Positions 35,442 through 44,438 of a DNA stretch of 64,000 bases are shown here, piece by piece (within the stretch, counting starts at the first letter, position 1; each line of letters begins with the position of its first letter). The position numbers were made by a program, and so were the translations under genes. The stretch is from NCBI RefSeq assembly GCF_002205645.1, contig NZ_NIOF01000001.1:930001-994000 (forward strand), read 5' to 3'. The notes under the pieces are model-generated. The model searched no databases and was not told where the DNA came from. It saw only the letters and a program-made list of their open reading frames with translations. Source of the stretch: Roseateles aquatilis. Lineage in GTDB: Bacteria > Pseudomonadota > Gammaproteobacteria > Burkholderiales > Burkholderiaceae_C.

Positions 35442-36305
35442 ATGACTCGCATCGGATTCATCGGCCTGGGCATGATGGGCACGCCCATGGCCCACCTGCT
35501 GCATGGCGCCGGCCACGCGCTGGTGGTGCAGGACGCCAACCCCGCCACCCAGGCCGCCTTCGTCGCCGCCCATCCCGGCGCCGCCGCCGCCATGGGGCCC
35601 CAGTCGTTCGCCGACTGCGGCGTCGTGTTCACGATGCTGCCCAACTCGGACATCGTCGACAGCGTCGTGGACGCGCTGCTGCCGCGCCTGCCGGCCGGCG
35701 CCTGCGTGATCGAGATGAGCTCGGCGGACCCCAACCGCACCCGCGCGCTGGCCGGCCGGCTCGCCGGGCGCCAGGTCGCGCTGATCGACGCGCCCGTCTC
35801 CGGCGGCGTGAAGAAGGCCGTGGCCGGCACGCTGGCGATCATGGTCGGCGGCGACACGGCGGTCTTCGAGCGCCACCGTCCGCTGCTGGAGGTCATGGGC
35901 CAGGCCATCACGCATGTCGGCCCGGTCGGCGCCGGCCATGCGTTGAAGGCCTTGAACAACTACGTGTCGGCCGCCGCGCTGATCGCGACCGCCGAGGCCA
36001 TTCACGTCGGCGCCGCGTTCGGCATCGACGCGAAGACCATCGTGGACGTGATCAACGCCTCCACCGGCAAGAACAACACGACCGAGAACAAGGCCCATCA
36101 GTTCATGCTGAACGGCGCCTTCAACTCCGGCTTCTCGCTGGCGCTGCAGGCCAAGGACGTGGGCATCGCGGCGGCGCTCGGCCGCTCGCTGGACCAGCCG
36201 ATGGCGCTGGCCCAGCAGGTCTACGCGATGACGGCCGAGGCGTCGACGACGCTGGGCCCGGCCGCCGACCACACCGAGCTGTATCGCTTCGTCGGCAAGG
36301 ACTGA
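35442..36305 (+). CDS. NAD(P)-dependent beta-hydroxyacid dehydrogenase (HIBADH / tartronate-semialdehyde reductase type)
   Basis: This 287-aa enzyme of the 3-hydroxyisobutyrate dehydrogenase family has the dinucleotide-binding GFIGLGMMGTPMA, the substrate-binding DAPVSGGVKKA and the catalytic Lys region GAGHALKALNNYV. It oxidises a beta-hydroxyacid to a semialdehyde or does the reverse. The aldehyde dehydrogenase gene begins 7 bp after its stop, which suggests the semialdehyde is passed on and oxidised. The precise substrate cannot be told. Confidence 0.9.
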   Translation: MTRIGFIGLGMMGTPMAHLLHGAGHALVVQDANPATQAAFVAAHPGAAAAMGPQSFADCGVVFTMLPNSDIVDSVVDALLPRLPAGACVIEMSSADPNRTRALAGRLAGRQVALIDAPVSGGVKKAVAGTLAIMVGGDTAVFERHRPLLEVMGQAITHVGPVGAGHALKALNNYVSAAALIATAEAIHVGAAFGIDAKTIVDVINASTGKNNTTENKAHQFMLNGAFNSGFSLALQAKDVGIAAALGRSLDQPMALAQQVYAMTAEASTTLGPAADHTELYRFVGKD

Positions 36306-36311
36306 CCCCGC

Positions 36312-37772
36312 GTGAGCCCCGTCCTCGTCTCCCTTGCCGACGGCCTCGGCCATGGCCTGATCGGCGACCGCGTGCTGTCCGAGGCCGGCCGCGCGACGAT
36401 CGCCATCGAGAACCCGGCCACCGGCCGGGTCTTCGCCCGGGTCGGCGCCGCGACCGCCACGGATGCCCGGGCCGCCATCGAGACCGCCCGTGTCGCCCAG
36501 CTCGACTGGAAGCGCCGCGGCGGCCATGAGCGCGGCCGGTTGCTCGAACGCTGGTTCGACCGCATCACCGCGCAGGCGCGCGACCTCGCGCACGTGATGG
36601 TGCTGGAGCAGGGCAAGCCGATGGCGGAGGCGCTGGCGGAAGTCGCCTACGCCGCCAGCTACGTGAAGTTCTATGCCGAGGAGGCCAAACGCCTGCACGG
36701 CGAGGCGATCCCGTCGAGCTCGGGCCAGCGCCGCCAGTTCGTCGTGCGCGAGCCGGTGGGCGTCTGCGCCGCGATCACGCCCTGGAATTTCCCCGCCGCC
36801 ATGGTGACCCGCAAGGCCGCGCCCGCGTTGGCGGCCGGCTGCGCGATGGTGCTCAAGCCGTCGGAGCTGACGCCGCTGACCGCGCTGTTGCTGGTGGAGC
36901 TGGCGCTGGCGGCCGGGCTGCCGCCGGGGCTGCTCAACGTCGTCGTCGGCGACGCGGCGGAGATCGGCGGCGTGCTGACGGCCTCCCCCGTCGTGCGGAT
37001 GCTGAGCTTCACCGGCTCCACCCGCGTCGGCCAACTGCTGATGGCGCAATGCGCGCCGACGGTCAAGAAGCTGGGACTGGAGCTCGGCGGCAACGCGCCC
37101 TTCATCGTCTTCGACGATGCGGACCTCGACGACGCGGTCGAGGGCGCGCTCGCGTCCAAGTTCCGCAATGCCGGCCAGACCTGCGTCTGCGCCAACCGGC
37201 TGTACGTGCAGGACGGCATCCATGACGCCTTCGCCGCGAAGCTCACCGCCCGGGTGCGCGAGCTGCGGCCGGGGTCCGGCTTCGACGAGCGCTCGACGCA
37301 AGGGCCGCTGATCAACCGCGCGGCGCGGGACAAGGCGATGGCGCACATCCACGACGCGCGGGCCCATGGCGCGCGTGTCGTCTGCGGCGGCGAGATCGTC
37401 GACGGGCCGGGCCACTTCATGCAGCCGACGGTGCTGACCGACGTCACGCCGCAGATGCTGTGCCACCGCGAGGAAACCTTCGGCCCGGTCGCGCCGCTGA
37501 TCCGTTTCCAGTCCGAGGACCAGGTCGTCGCCTGGGCCAACGCCAGCGAATTCGGGCTGGCGAGTTATTTCTTCTCGCGCGACATCGCCCGCTGCTTCCG
37601 CGTCGCGGAAGCGATCGAGGCGGGCATGGTGGGCATCAACACCGGCCTGATCTCCAGCGAGGACGTGCCCTTCGGGGGCGTCAAGCAATCCGGCCTGGGG
37701 CGCGAAGGGTCCCGCCACGGCCTGGACGAATACACCGAACTGAAGCTCATGAGCTTCGGATCGCTGCGATAG
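36312..37772 (+). CDS. NAD(P)-dependent aldehyde dehydrogenase, succinate-semialdehyde type
   Basis: This 486-aa enzyme shows the ALDH hallmarks: TPWNFPAAMVTRKAAPALAA, FTGSTRVGQLL, the general-base Glu in LELGGNAPF and the catalytic Cys in NAGQTCVCANR. It is closest by eye to GabD-like succinate-semialdehyde dehydrogenases. The start is a GTG at 36312, six bases after the previous stop, so coupling with the upstream dehydrogenase is likely. In this operon it probably oxidises the semialdehyde made by that enzyme. Confidence 0.9.
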   Translation: MSPVLVSLADGLGHGLIGDRVLSEAGRATIAIENPATGRVFARVGAATATDARAAIETARVAQLDWKRRGGHERGRLLERWFDRITAQARDLAHVMVLEQGKPMAEALAEVAYAASYVKFYAEEAKRLHGEAIPSSSGQRRQFVVREPVGVCAAITPWNFPAAMVTRKAAPALAAGCAMVLKPSELTPLTALLLVELALAAGLPPGLLNVVVGDAAEIGGVLTASPVVRMLSFTGSTRVGQLLMAQCAPTVKKLGLELGGNAPFIVFDDADLDDAVEGALASKFRNAGQTCVCANRLYVQDGIHDAFAAKLTARVRELRPGSGFDERSTQGPLINRAARDKAMAHIHDARAHGARVVCGGEIVDGPGHFMQPTVLTDVTPQMLCHREETFGPVAPLIRFQSEDQVVAWANASEFGLASYFFSRDIARCFRVAEAIEAGMVGINTGLISSEDVPFGGVKQSGLGREGSRHGLDEYTELKLMSFGSLR

Positions 37773-37863
37773 GACCTGCACCGCGCGATCGACGACCCCG
37801 GCGCAGACCGTTGCGCGATCCCGCCCTTCCCTTGACCTGAACTCGATCCATGAGGAGACATCC

Positions 37864-38910
37864 ATGCGAACCGCCCTGCCTTCCCTTTTGTCCACGCCGG
37901 CCACGGCCGCCACGGCCTCGACGGCTTCCTCCAGCGGGCTCGGGCGCTTCGCCCGCCGACTGGTCGCGGCGGCGCTGGCGACCTGCTCGGCCGCCGCCCT
38001 GGCCGCCTATCCCGAGAAGCCGATCACGCTGGTGGTGCCCTACGCGGCCGGCGGCTCGACCGACGTGCTGGCGCGGGTGATCGCCGAGCTGATGACGCGC
38101 GACCTGGGCCAGCAGGTCATCGTGGACAACGCCGGCGGCGCCGGCGGCACGATCGGCACGTCCAAGGTCGTGCGCGCGTCCAACGACGGCTACACGCTGC
38201 TGCTGCACAACATGGGCATCGCCACCGCGCCGGCGCTGTACCCCAAGCTGACCTTCGACGTGAACACCGACCTGGCACCGATCGCGCTGGCCGGCGACGT
38301 GCCGATGATCCTGGTCCGCAACAAGAATTTCGAGCCGGCCACCGTCGCCGACCTCGTCAAGTACATGAAGGCCAAGCCGGGCGAGGTCCGCTTCTCGCAT
38401 GCCGGCGTGGGCGCGACATCGCACCTGTGCGCGATGCTGTTCAACCAGACCGCCGACACGACGGTGACGATGGTGCCGTACCGCGGCACCGGTCCGGCGT
38501 TGCAGGACCTGATCGCCGGCAACGTGGACCTGATCTGCGACCAGCCGGTGGCGACCGGCCCGCACGTCCAGGCCGGGCTACTCAAGGCCGTGGCCATGGC
38601 GACGAAGACCCGCGTGCCGACGATGCCCGAGGTGCCCACCTTCGCCGAGTCCGGCATGCCCGGCTTCGAGCTCGCGGTGTGGCACGGCGTCTACGCGCCC
38701 AAGGGCACGTCGCCCGCGATCATCGCGCGGCTGAACAAGGCGGTGCGGGCGGCGCTGGCGGATCCGGGCCTGGTCAAGCGCTTCGGCGAGATGGGGGTGT
38801 CGATCCCCAAGGGCGACCGGCTGAAGCCGGAGGCGCTTCGCGCGCACACCGCCGCGGAGATCAAGCGCTGGGCGCCGGTGATCAAGGCCGCGGGGGCAAA
38901 GGCGGAGTAA
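37864..38910 (+). CDS. Bug-family periplasmic solute-binding protein (tripartite tricarboxylate transporter type)
   Basis: This 348-aa protein has an unusually long signal region (about 48 residues, ending SAAALAA) and then the Bug-family start YPEKPITLVVPYAAGGSTD. Later motifs include GEVRFSHAGVGATSHL and VPYRGTGPALQDLIAG. Bug proteins bind carboxylates and related compounds, and most are orphans without TctAB membrane partners, as here. AGGAG lies close upstream of the ATG at 37864. It probably captures the substrate of the operon. Confidence 0.92.
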   Translation: MRTALPSLLSTPATAATASTASSSGLGRFARRLVAAALATCSAAALAAYPEKPITLVVPYAAGGSTDVLARVIAELMTRDLGQQVIVDNAGGAGGTIGTSKVVRASNDGYTLLLHNMGIATAPALYPKLTFDVNTDLAPIALAGDVPMILVRNKNFEPATVADLVKYMKAKPGEVRFSHAGVGATSHLCAMLFNQTADTTVTMVPYRGTGPALQDLIAGNVDLICDQPVATGPHVQAGLLKAVAMATKTRVPTMPEVPTFAESGMPGFELAVWHGVYAPKGTSPAIIARLNKAVRAALADPGLVKRFGEMGVSIPKGDRLKPEALRAHTAAEIKRWAPVIKAAGAKAE

Positions 38911-39017
38911 GGGCCGAGACGGGCCGACGAGGTTCCACGACGCTCCAGGCGGCCCCGTGCCGGGGCTCGGGTCCGACAAGACCCGAGCGGTCTGGTCGGA
39001 CCGATGACGGAAAAAAC

Positions 39018-39065
39018 AAAGCCCTGATTCAGGAGCGCGAACGACGCTCGTGAATCAGGGCTTTT
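39018..39065. terminator. strong bidirectional terminator at the chromosome-element border
   Basis: AAAGCCCTGATTCA (39018-39031) pairs with TGAATCAGGGCTTT (39051-39064), with a further GAGCG/CGCTC stem inside. It ends the upstream catabolic operon and originally would also have faced the tRNA-Thr gene. A shorter stem without a T tract lies at 38966-38987. Confidence 0.88.
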
Positions 39066-39075
39066 GACGTGGGGG

Positions 39076-39124
39076 TGGTGCCGGCTATCGGATTCGAACT
39101 GATGACCTACCGCTTACAAGGCGG
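39076..39124. repeat. attL: 49-bp orphan copy of the tRNA-Thr 3' end
   Basis: This segment matches 60811-60859 base for base, including the CCA end, T arm and anticodon arm up to GGCGG, and then diverges. It lacks the 5' half of the tRNA and cannot be a working gene. Confidence 0.93.
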
Positions 39125-39200
39125 AAACACAGTTAGAGCGTCGATGCACTAAGCCCGAATTTACTGGGCGCAAGTGTTAGCACACACCAACATCAAGTCC

Positions 39201-39223
39201 GCGTTTGGTCCACGTTTGGTCTG
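39201..39223. repeat. candidate recombinase arm site, left end
   Basis: Two copies of CGTTTGGT in tandem, 12 bp apart start to start, lie 77 bp inside the left repeat. A 23-bp stretch here matches 60618-60640 at 20 positions, in the same orientation. Confidence 0.6.
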
Positions 39224-39267
39224 ATGGCTAAACCTGAGTTGAGTCACTGCACTTTAAGGAGTGCAGG

Positions 39268-40726
39268 ATGTCCACCGACACCTACGTGAAGAAGAAGGTC
39301 CTTGCCAAGGGCAAGGTGAAGTACCAAGCCCAGGTCTGGTTCCAAGGGGTGTTCTACGGCGCGAAGACGTTCGACACCGAGAAGTTGGCCAGAGAGTTCA
39401 AGGAAGCAAGTCTGCTGGCCGTCCTCCGCGGTGAGCTTCAGCCAGCTGCGGCACGGAAAGCCCAACGGCGGGTGGAAGAAGCACTGGACCTGCCGATGTC
39501 CCACTGGGCCTCTCTCTACTCTCTATATAGAGGAGGTGAGCCATGGCAAGTCTCGCCTTGCCGAATACCTGCTCGTTGGCCGTCTTTTGGCGGGTAAGAC
39601 ACTTCGCCACTTCAGCGGCCGGGACGGCGCCCGCCTTATCAAGCAGTTGGTCATCGACTGGCGGCAGGACCGTCAGCCGCGCAGCAAGAAGCCGGCCAAG
39701 GACGGTTCGCCCCCGCCTAAGCCGTTGAGAGACCAGACTCTGCGTCTGCGGTTTTACGCGCTGACGCGCATCATCGGCTTCGCAAAAGACAAGCTGCCAG
39801 CTCAAACGCCGTTCGAGACGCCGGACATGGGGGACCTGTTCGAGTTCGCACCCCCTCCAGCACACGCAGCACCGCGCACGCGTCAGCCGTCGGACGCTGA
39901 GTTCGCACTGGTGCTGACGCAACTTGGCGTGGAATCTGAACTCGGCCAGTTCCTGAGGAGCATCTACGAGACCGGCTGCCGGCTCAGCGAGGTCCGGACT
40001 GCGACCGGCGCGAACACGCTGTTCAACACCGTCGGAGACGAGGTCGTCGGCGGCCACATCACCCTTCACAAGCACAAGACGCGGAAGAAGGTCGGCGTCC
40101 GCGAGGTCCCGCTGTCGCTGTTTGCGGCGCAGATGCTCCATGACCGCAAGCTCAAGCATGGTGATGGCCTGCTGTTCCCAGAGCTCGGCGACACCGACTG
40201 GGTCTGCAAGAAGTTCGATGATGCCTGCAGGGCCGCCGGCATTGCCGACCTCCTCATCAAGGACTTCCGCCGCGCCTTTATCAACCGCAACAAGTACTGC
40301 GTTGCCCACGTTGACCTGCTCAAGGTAGTCGGACCGTCGTCTCTGCTGGACGCAAAGAGCGTTTCCCCGTCTGAGCGTGCGGTGCAAAGTGCCATCGGGC
40401 ATACCAGCATCCAGATGATGGGCGACTACTCCCACCCGGAACTCGCTCACATGTCGATGGTTTTCACGGGCACCAGCCGATGGACGCAAATCGCCAAGCT
40501 CGTCGAGAACACGCAGTCGGTTCCGACGGAAACCGGCCAAGGCACAGAGGTCGACGTTCCCGCGCTGCAGCAGCTCTTGGCCGAAACGCTCGCCAAGCTG
40601 CGCAGCGCTGGCGTCATGGGTTCACCCGTGAGCCGCTTGAGCGGCGCGGCTGGCGCCTGCCCGTCCGAGAATGCGGTGTCGCAACTCTGGCGACGTTCCG
40701 AACGCAGCGATATGCAGCGGGACTAG
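39268..40726 (+). pseudogene. int: tyrosine recombinase (integrase), split by a frameshift
   Basis: The N-terminal domain starts at the ATG 39268 (MSTDTYVKKKVLAKGKVKYQ...) and reads on to about 39530. The rest of the protein continues in the next frame (39431-40726), from about IEEVSHGKSRLAEYL. One base change in the CT/TA-rich run at 39511-39531 would join them into about 485 aa. The catalytic set is visible in the second frame: Arg in ETGCRLSEVR, Lys in HKHKTRKK, the second Arg in KDFRRAF and GHTSIQMMGDYSHPEL with the nucleophilic Tyr. It should recombine the tRNA-Thr att sites. If the shift is real the enzyme is inactive or made by frameshifting; a sequencing error is also possible. Confidence 0.8.
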
Positions 40727-40827
40727 AGGCGTCCCGTTCGCTGCCGACCAAGGTTTGCGGCAGGCGATGCCTGCAGAAAATGGACCGCACCTTGTCAGGC
40801 GCGGTCCGTGAATGTGGTCGCTATGGC

Positions 40828-41052
40828 CTATCGCTCAGTTGATTGCGCAGCTTCGGGCGATTCGAGCGCCCGAGCGTCGCCACGACCGTCTGTCCGCAAT
40901 AGCGCCAGCCGCCGCAAGTGGCGGCCAATGGTTCGGTAGCTGCCACGCCCAAGTTCGAGCCGCAAGTTGAACGGGCCAGCTACACGTCCCTGCTTTCTCA
41001 GCGCAACGGTCGCACGAATGACGTCGACCAAGCTGATGCCTCTCCTTCCCAT
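40828..41052 (-). CDS. small KfrA_N-like DNA-binding protein
   Basis: This 74-aa protein resembles the N-terminal DNA-binding domain of plasmid protein KfrA: VIRATVALRKQGRVAGPFNL followed by RLELGRGSYRTIGRHLRRL, matching the GrGS-tv--L pattern. The long coiled coil of full KfrA is absent. AGGAA lies about 7 bases before the ATG at 41050-41052. It may act as a regulator of the element, which is inference. Confidence 0.6.
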   Translation of the reverse strand: MGRRGISLVDVIRATVALRKQGRVAGPFNLRLELGRGSYRTIGRHLRRLALLRTDGRGDARALESPEAAQSTER

Positions 41053-41236
41053 AGGGGTTCCTCATTGCTGGGCGAATGCCCTGCCCGTGAGGTCTAGCCA
41101 ATGCGGCCCTACGCCCTGAAATCCGAATGCACTAGATATAGAGGCTGCGCGCGACCAGCGGATTTGGTAATCGTCTTTGCTTGCCGCGCCAGGCGCCCGC
41201 TGCAAACAATGCGCGCACCACAGAACTGGAGCAAAC

Positions 41237-41656
41237 ATGTCGCAGACCACATCGCCGCATCGACCTGGCATCCGCGTCGTCATGCACGTCAGTCCCGCCG
41301 GTTACGTCGCCGGCATCCTGGCAGCACAGCGTCGCAAGCAGTCCTTCGGCGAGTTCCTCGACGGCGCCATCTCGTCCGCCTGCGCCACCGACCAAGATAG
41401 CGCCGACGAGCTCCTACCTTGGTCGCCTCACGCGATGGACCTCTTTCTGCAACTGGCAGACACGCTGCCTGAAGCCCTACGCGGCCACTGGAAAGTCCTG
41501 TACGCCAAGGTGCTCGAGGAGCCGGACCTGTGGGTGACGCCCCAGGCAACAGTCGGTGACCATGAGGCCGGAGACTTCTCGCCTGACTGGCATATCAATG
41601 AAGCTGCCCTGCGCAAGGCTTGGCCGCGGTTGGTGAGCAGCGTTTTCCTGTGCTGA
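41237..41656 (+). CDS. hypothetical protein of the element
   Basis: This 139-aa protein is soluble and matches no family I know. It has no signal peptide or membrane segment. GGAG at 41228-41231 supports the ATG at 41237, giving MSQTTSPHRPGIRVVMHVS. It is convergent with the next gene. Confidence 0.6.
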   Translation: MSQTTSPHRPGIRVVMHVSPAGYVAGILAAQRRKQSFGEFLDGAISSACATDQDSADELLPWSPHAMDLFLQLADTLPEALRGHWKVLYAKVLEEPDLWVTPQATVGDHEAGDFSPDWHINEAALRKAWPRLVSSVFLC

Positions 41657-41697
41657 GCCCAATCCAATTTCAACAGTGAAACTCGGGCGGCGCCCCG

Positions 41698-42432
41698 TCA
41701 GCGCGCCTTCGTCTTGCGGCTCGTCGGACCGCCTCGGCGGCCGGTCATCAGCCCAGCTGACTTGCAGGCGGCTTCGAAAGCATTGAAAGCCTTAACCCGC
41801 AACGCCAGCGTCATTTCCAACAACTCGGCGACAGCGGGGTCCTGATAGCCGCGGCTTCCAGCTCGCCGGGCCGTCAGACGATGGCCAGCGGACGCCAACC
41901 GCTCTGCGTCGTCACGCACGGCAACGCAGGCTGATTCCAATGCAGCGATGGCTTCGACGAGCGGGTGCCCCCGACGGGTCTCGATGTCCTTCGCCACCTC
42001 TGCCTGTATTTGCGAGCGAAGCTGCGTAGCCAGCTCAGCACGCAGTTGAAGCTCGAGCTGAGCGCGCTCTTCGGAAACGCGGCGGTCGCGGTCAGCACGG
42101 TACTGCTCCACAGTCTTCTGCGTCCGAGCCCAGCTGCCGTGTTCCATCAGCCACGCACGGATGTCCTGGATATCAGCGGCACAAAGCTCGAAAGGGCGGT
42201 CGCCCAGCATCACCGGCTTGACTGTCACCCCATGGCCATCGTCGCCAGGGCCGATTCGCTCAACACCTTCAAGACGGCGCGGGTCAAGGTGCGAGGAAAA
42301 GCTCCCTAGATAAATGGACATCGTGCCCCTCTCACATCCGGCTGCCGCCGCCTCGGCCTTGTTGAGGTACTTCTGCCCCCGCAGCGTGACGGTGCTCCTG
42401 CCGGGTGCAGCCTTGATAACAAATCGCTTCAT
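41698..42432 (-). CDS. hypothetical protein with a coiled-coil middle
   Basis: This 244-aa protein has a basic N-terminal segment (MKRFVIKAAPGRSTVTLRGQ), a Glu/Arg/Gln/Leu-rich region at about residues 110-170 that should form a coiled coil, and a basic C-terminal tail (GRRGGPTSRKTKAR). No family is recognised. AAGGAAC lies upstream of the ATG at 42430-42432. DNA binding is possible given the basic ends, but unproven. Confidence 0.6.
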   Translation of the reverse strand: MKRFVIKAAPGRSTVTLRGQKYLNKAEAAAAGCERGTMSIYLGSFSSHLDPRRLEGVERIGPGDDGHGVTVKPVMLGDRPFELCAADIQDIRAWLMEHGSWARTQKTVEQYRADRDRRVSEERAQLELQLRAELATQLRSQIQAEVAKDIETRRGHPLVEAIAALESACVAVRDDAERLASAGHRLTARRAGSRGYQDPAVAELLEMTLALRVKAFNAFEAACKSAGLMTGRRGGPTSRKTKAR

Positions 42433-42639
42433 CGTCTTGTTCCTTGTTCGATACAGCTTCGTGTCTGCGCGCGAGCGCATCGACAAGGTGTAGCCAAGCA
42501 GCGTTTAGTCCGAACAGCAGCCGGCGACCTGCCGGAAATCCACTCGCAGCTACAAGTGATGTCCATTCGCAGCGACGCCATACTCACCGCGCAGATACAA
42601 GGAGCGACGCCGCGCGAACACACATGCTGTAGCCGCGCG

Positions 42640-43262
42640 GAGAGCTTGTCGTCGCCTCGCGGCGACGACCATGTAGCAGCGCGGAGTTCGCAGTGCATTC
42701 ACGCGAGTTCTTGCCCCCGACGTCCAGGAGGGGACTGATGTGCGCCCCCGAACGGGGGGCGGCCCGCCTCCAGGCGGGCCGCCATCGCGAGGTCCACGCC
42801 GCGTCGAGCTTCGCCTCGACCAAGTGGACCGGTGGGCCCCTAGGCCCACGCGATGCGCGGGGGAGCCGCGAAGGACAGGAGGCCGCGGGCTCGGACGAGG
42901 CACAGCCTCGCCTAGACCGAGGGTGAGTGCCGAGTGGGGGTCGAAGACCCGGCGGTCCGCAGTTTTCCTGGAGAGAAGACGGCTGCGGGAACCCCCGCAA
43001 TCCGTCTCGCCCGAAGGGCCCGCTACGGGGTCCCCGCTTTTTGAGAAGTCCGCGCAGCGGGCTGAACAAAAAGATGGGGGCGGGACCGATGGCGAGACCA
43101 AGCGACTTCGGCGGCCTTAAGGCCGGCGATGGCGCGCAGCCCCTCTCATTCCTGCGAGCGGCAGCAAGCAGGAATGAAGGGGGGTTTGGGGGGGTTCCCG
43201 CAGGCGGCACCGCCGCCGAAGGACCGCCCGACGTGAAGCACTCGCACCCTAGTGCGAGAGAC
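42640..43262 (+). other. hairpin-packed non-coding region (structured RNA, oriT or origin candidate)
   Basis: The gap 42433-43382 has no credible gene; open frames in it are GC-rich Pro/Arg/Gly artefacts. From 42648 to 43258 I find at least ten short perfect stems: 42648-42669, 42758-42783 (11 bp), 42791-42830 with an inner GTCGAG/CTCGAC stem, 42832-42849, 42896-42910, 42938-42950, 42977-43007 (nested), a CGGCCTTAAGGCCG stem near 43110, 43147-43176 and 43241-43258. Several have GAA or CCTA loops. The density suggests a folded RNA, or single-strand DNA as at a transfer or replication origin. It points toward the Replic_Relax gene. The strand is assumed from that. Confidence 0.55.
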
Positions 43263-43382
43263 AAAACCAAGCGACAGCGCAGTGTTTTGACGGTGCTGGT
43301 TCTGCTCGAGAACCGGAAGGCACGCAAGTTCGGGCACATGTGGGGGGTGTCGCGGGGCGGTGTTTATACGCAGGACAACCTC

Positions 43383-44438
43383 ATGGAGAACCTGATGCAC
43401 ACCGCCCCACCGCCCGTCACGCAGCACATACCAAACAGGGAGCGCTTTCTCATCGTCGACGCACTACTGGCCAGACGGCACTACCTGCTGGAAGCGCTTG
43501 AGCTGCTGATGCGATACGGCACGCTACGCGTACAGGGCCTCGCGTTCGGGCTTTTCCCAAACCGCAGCCAGCCGGCAGCTCTGGCAGCCGCGCAGCGCGT
43601 TGTCGCGAACGCAGTCCATCGCGGCTTCATGGTCAGCGCCGACGACGCGGCCAGCCGATTCCGCTACTACGCACTCAGCGCGGCCGGCGCCCGCTTTATC
43701 CGCGACGAAGGTGGCACCGACACCGCGGCGCCAACGACCTACCTGTTGAGGAAGCTCACCCGCGCCCACCATCGCGAATGGACCAACATCTGCTCCATTG
43801 CGGCGAGACGGCGTGGCTTGGAAAGCTATGCTGAGACCGACTATCTCGGCCAGTCCTTCCGGGCCGACCTGAACGAGCGCTTCGGACACATTCCCGACGC
43901 ACTCACCTTCGCAGACCTCGGCAACCGACCCACCGTCGTATGGCATGAGATTGAGCTGTCGCGCAGGTCCATGCGCAATCTCCAGCTCAGGCCGCTCAAG
44001 CCCGACGAACAGGATAACTCCGGCATCGGCAAGTGGCGTCAGCTGCTGCACACGCTGCGCCAACGATGCGCGCTTACCCACCAAGGCATCGACCACCGGC
44101 TGATGCTGGTGGTGCATTGCGCCTCGAGCACGCTGCTCAGCATCCTGGCCAAGCACCTCGGCCTGTATGCTGAGCAGCAGCGGCTCCCCTGCCACGGCGG
44201 CCTGCATTTCACGGGCGGCGAGCCAGCCCCTGCGCAGGCGACGGCCAATTGGGCGAGCTTCGCACTGCCATTCGAATCACGGGGCGCCGGCATGCTCGAA
44301 GTGCGGCTCTACCGGCTGCCCGAGGGCGGCGTAGACCCCGGTAAGGTCTGGCACGACAGCGACAGCTTTCCGTGGCAGAACGTCGATGAGGGCTTCGAGC
44401 TCGATGAAGGCTACAACGAACAATTCATGGTGCCGTAG
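43383..44438 (+). CDS. Replic_Relax-family protein
   Basis: This 351-aa protein resembles the replication-relaxation family found on plasmids and integrative elements. It has a winged-helix-like N-terminal part (RFLIVDALLARRHYLLEALE, LRVQGLAFGLFPNRSQPAAL), YYALSAAGARFI and a later region with TVVWHEIELSRRSMRNLQL. Family members are linked to plasmid replication or mobilisation, but their chemistry is not settled. The ATG at 43383 follows CAGGAC; the frame is open far upstream through the structured region, which I do not count as coding. The last 14 bp overlap the convergent ATPase gene. Confidence 0.6.
   Translation: MENLMHTAPPPVTQHIPNRERFLIVDALLARRHYLLEALELLMRYGTLRVQGLAFGLFPNRSQPAALAAAQRVVANAVHRGFMVSADDAASRFRYYALSAAGARFIRDEGGTDTAAPTTYLLRKLTRAHHREWTNICSIAARRRGLESYAETDYLGQSFRADLNERFGHIPDALTFADLGNRPTVVWHEIELSRRSMRNLQLRPLKPDEQDNSGIGKWRQLLHTLRQRCALTHQGIDHRLMLVVHCASSTLLSILAKHLGLYAEQQRLPCHGGLHFTGGEPAPAQATANWASFALPFESRGAGMLEVRLYRLPEGGVDPGKVWHDSDSFPWQNVDEGFELDEGYNEQFMVP

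Noticed and set aside
38966-38987. Perfect CTCGGGTC/GACCCGAG hairpin after the Bug gene
   Set aside because: No T tract follows on either strand, and a full terminator sits 30 bp further on. Kept only as a note with that terminator.
39076-39124. tRNA-Thr at the left end of the element
   Set aside because: Only the 3' 49 bases are present, so there is no acceptor 5' strand or D arm. It is an att fragment, not a gene.
42584-43339. Open frames on both strands through the hairpin region
   Set aside because: The translations are Pro/Arg/Gly/Ser-rich, exist in several frames at once and lack Shine-Dalgarno sites. The stems explain the sequence better than a protein does.
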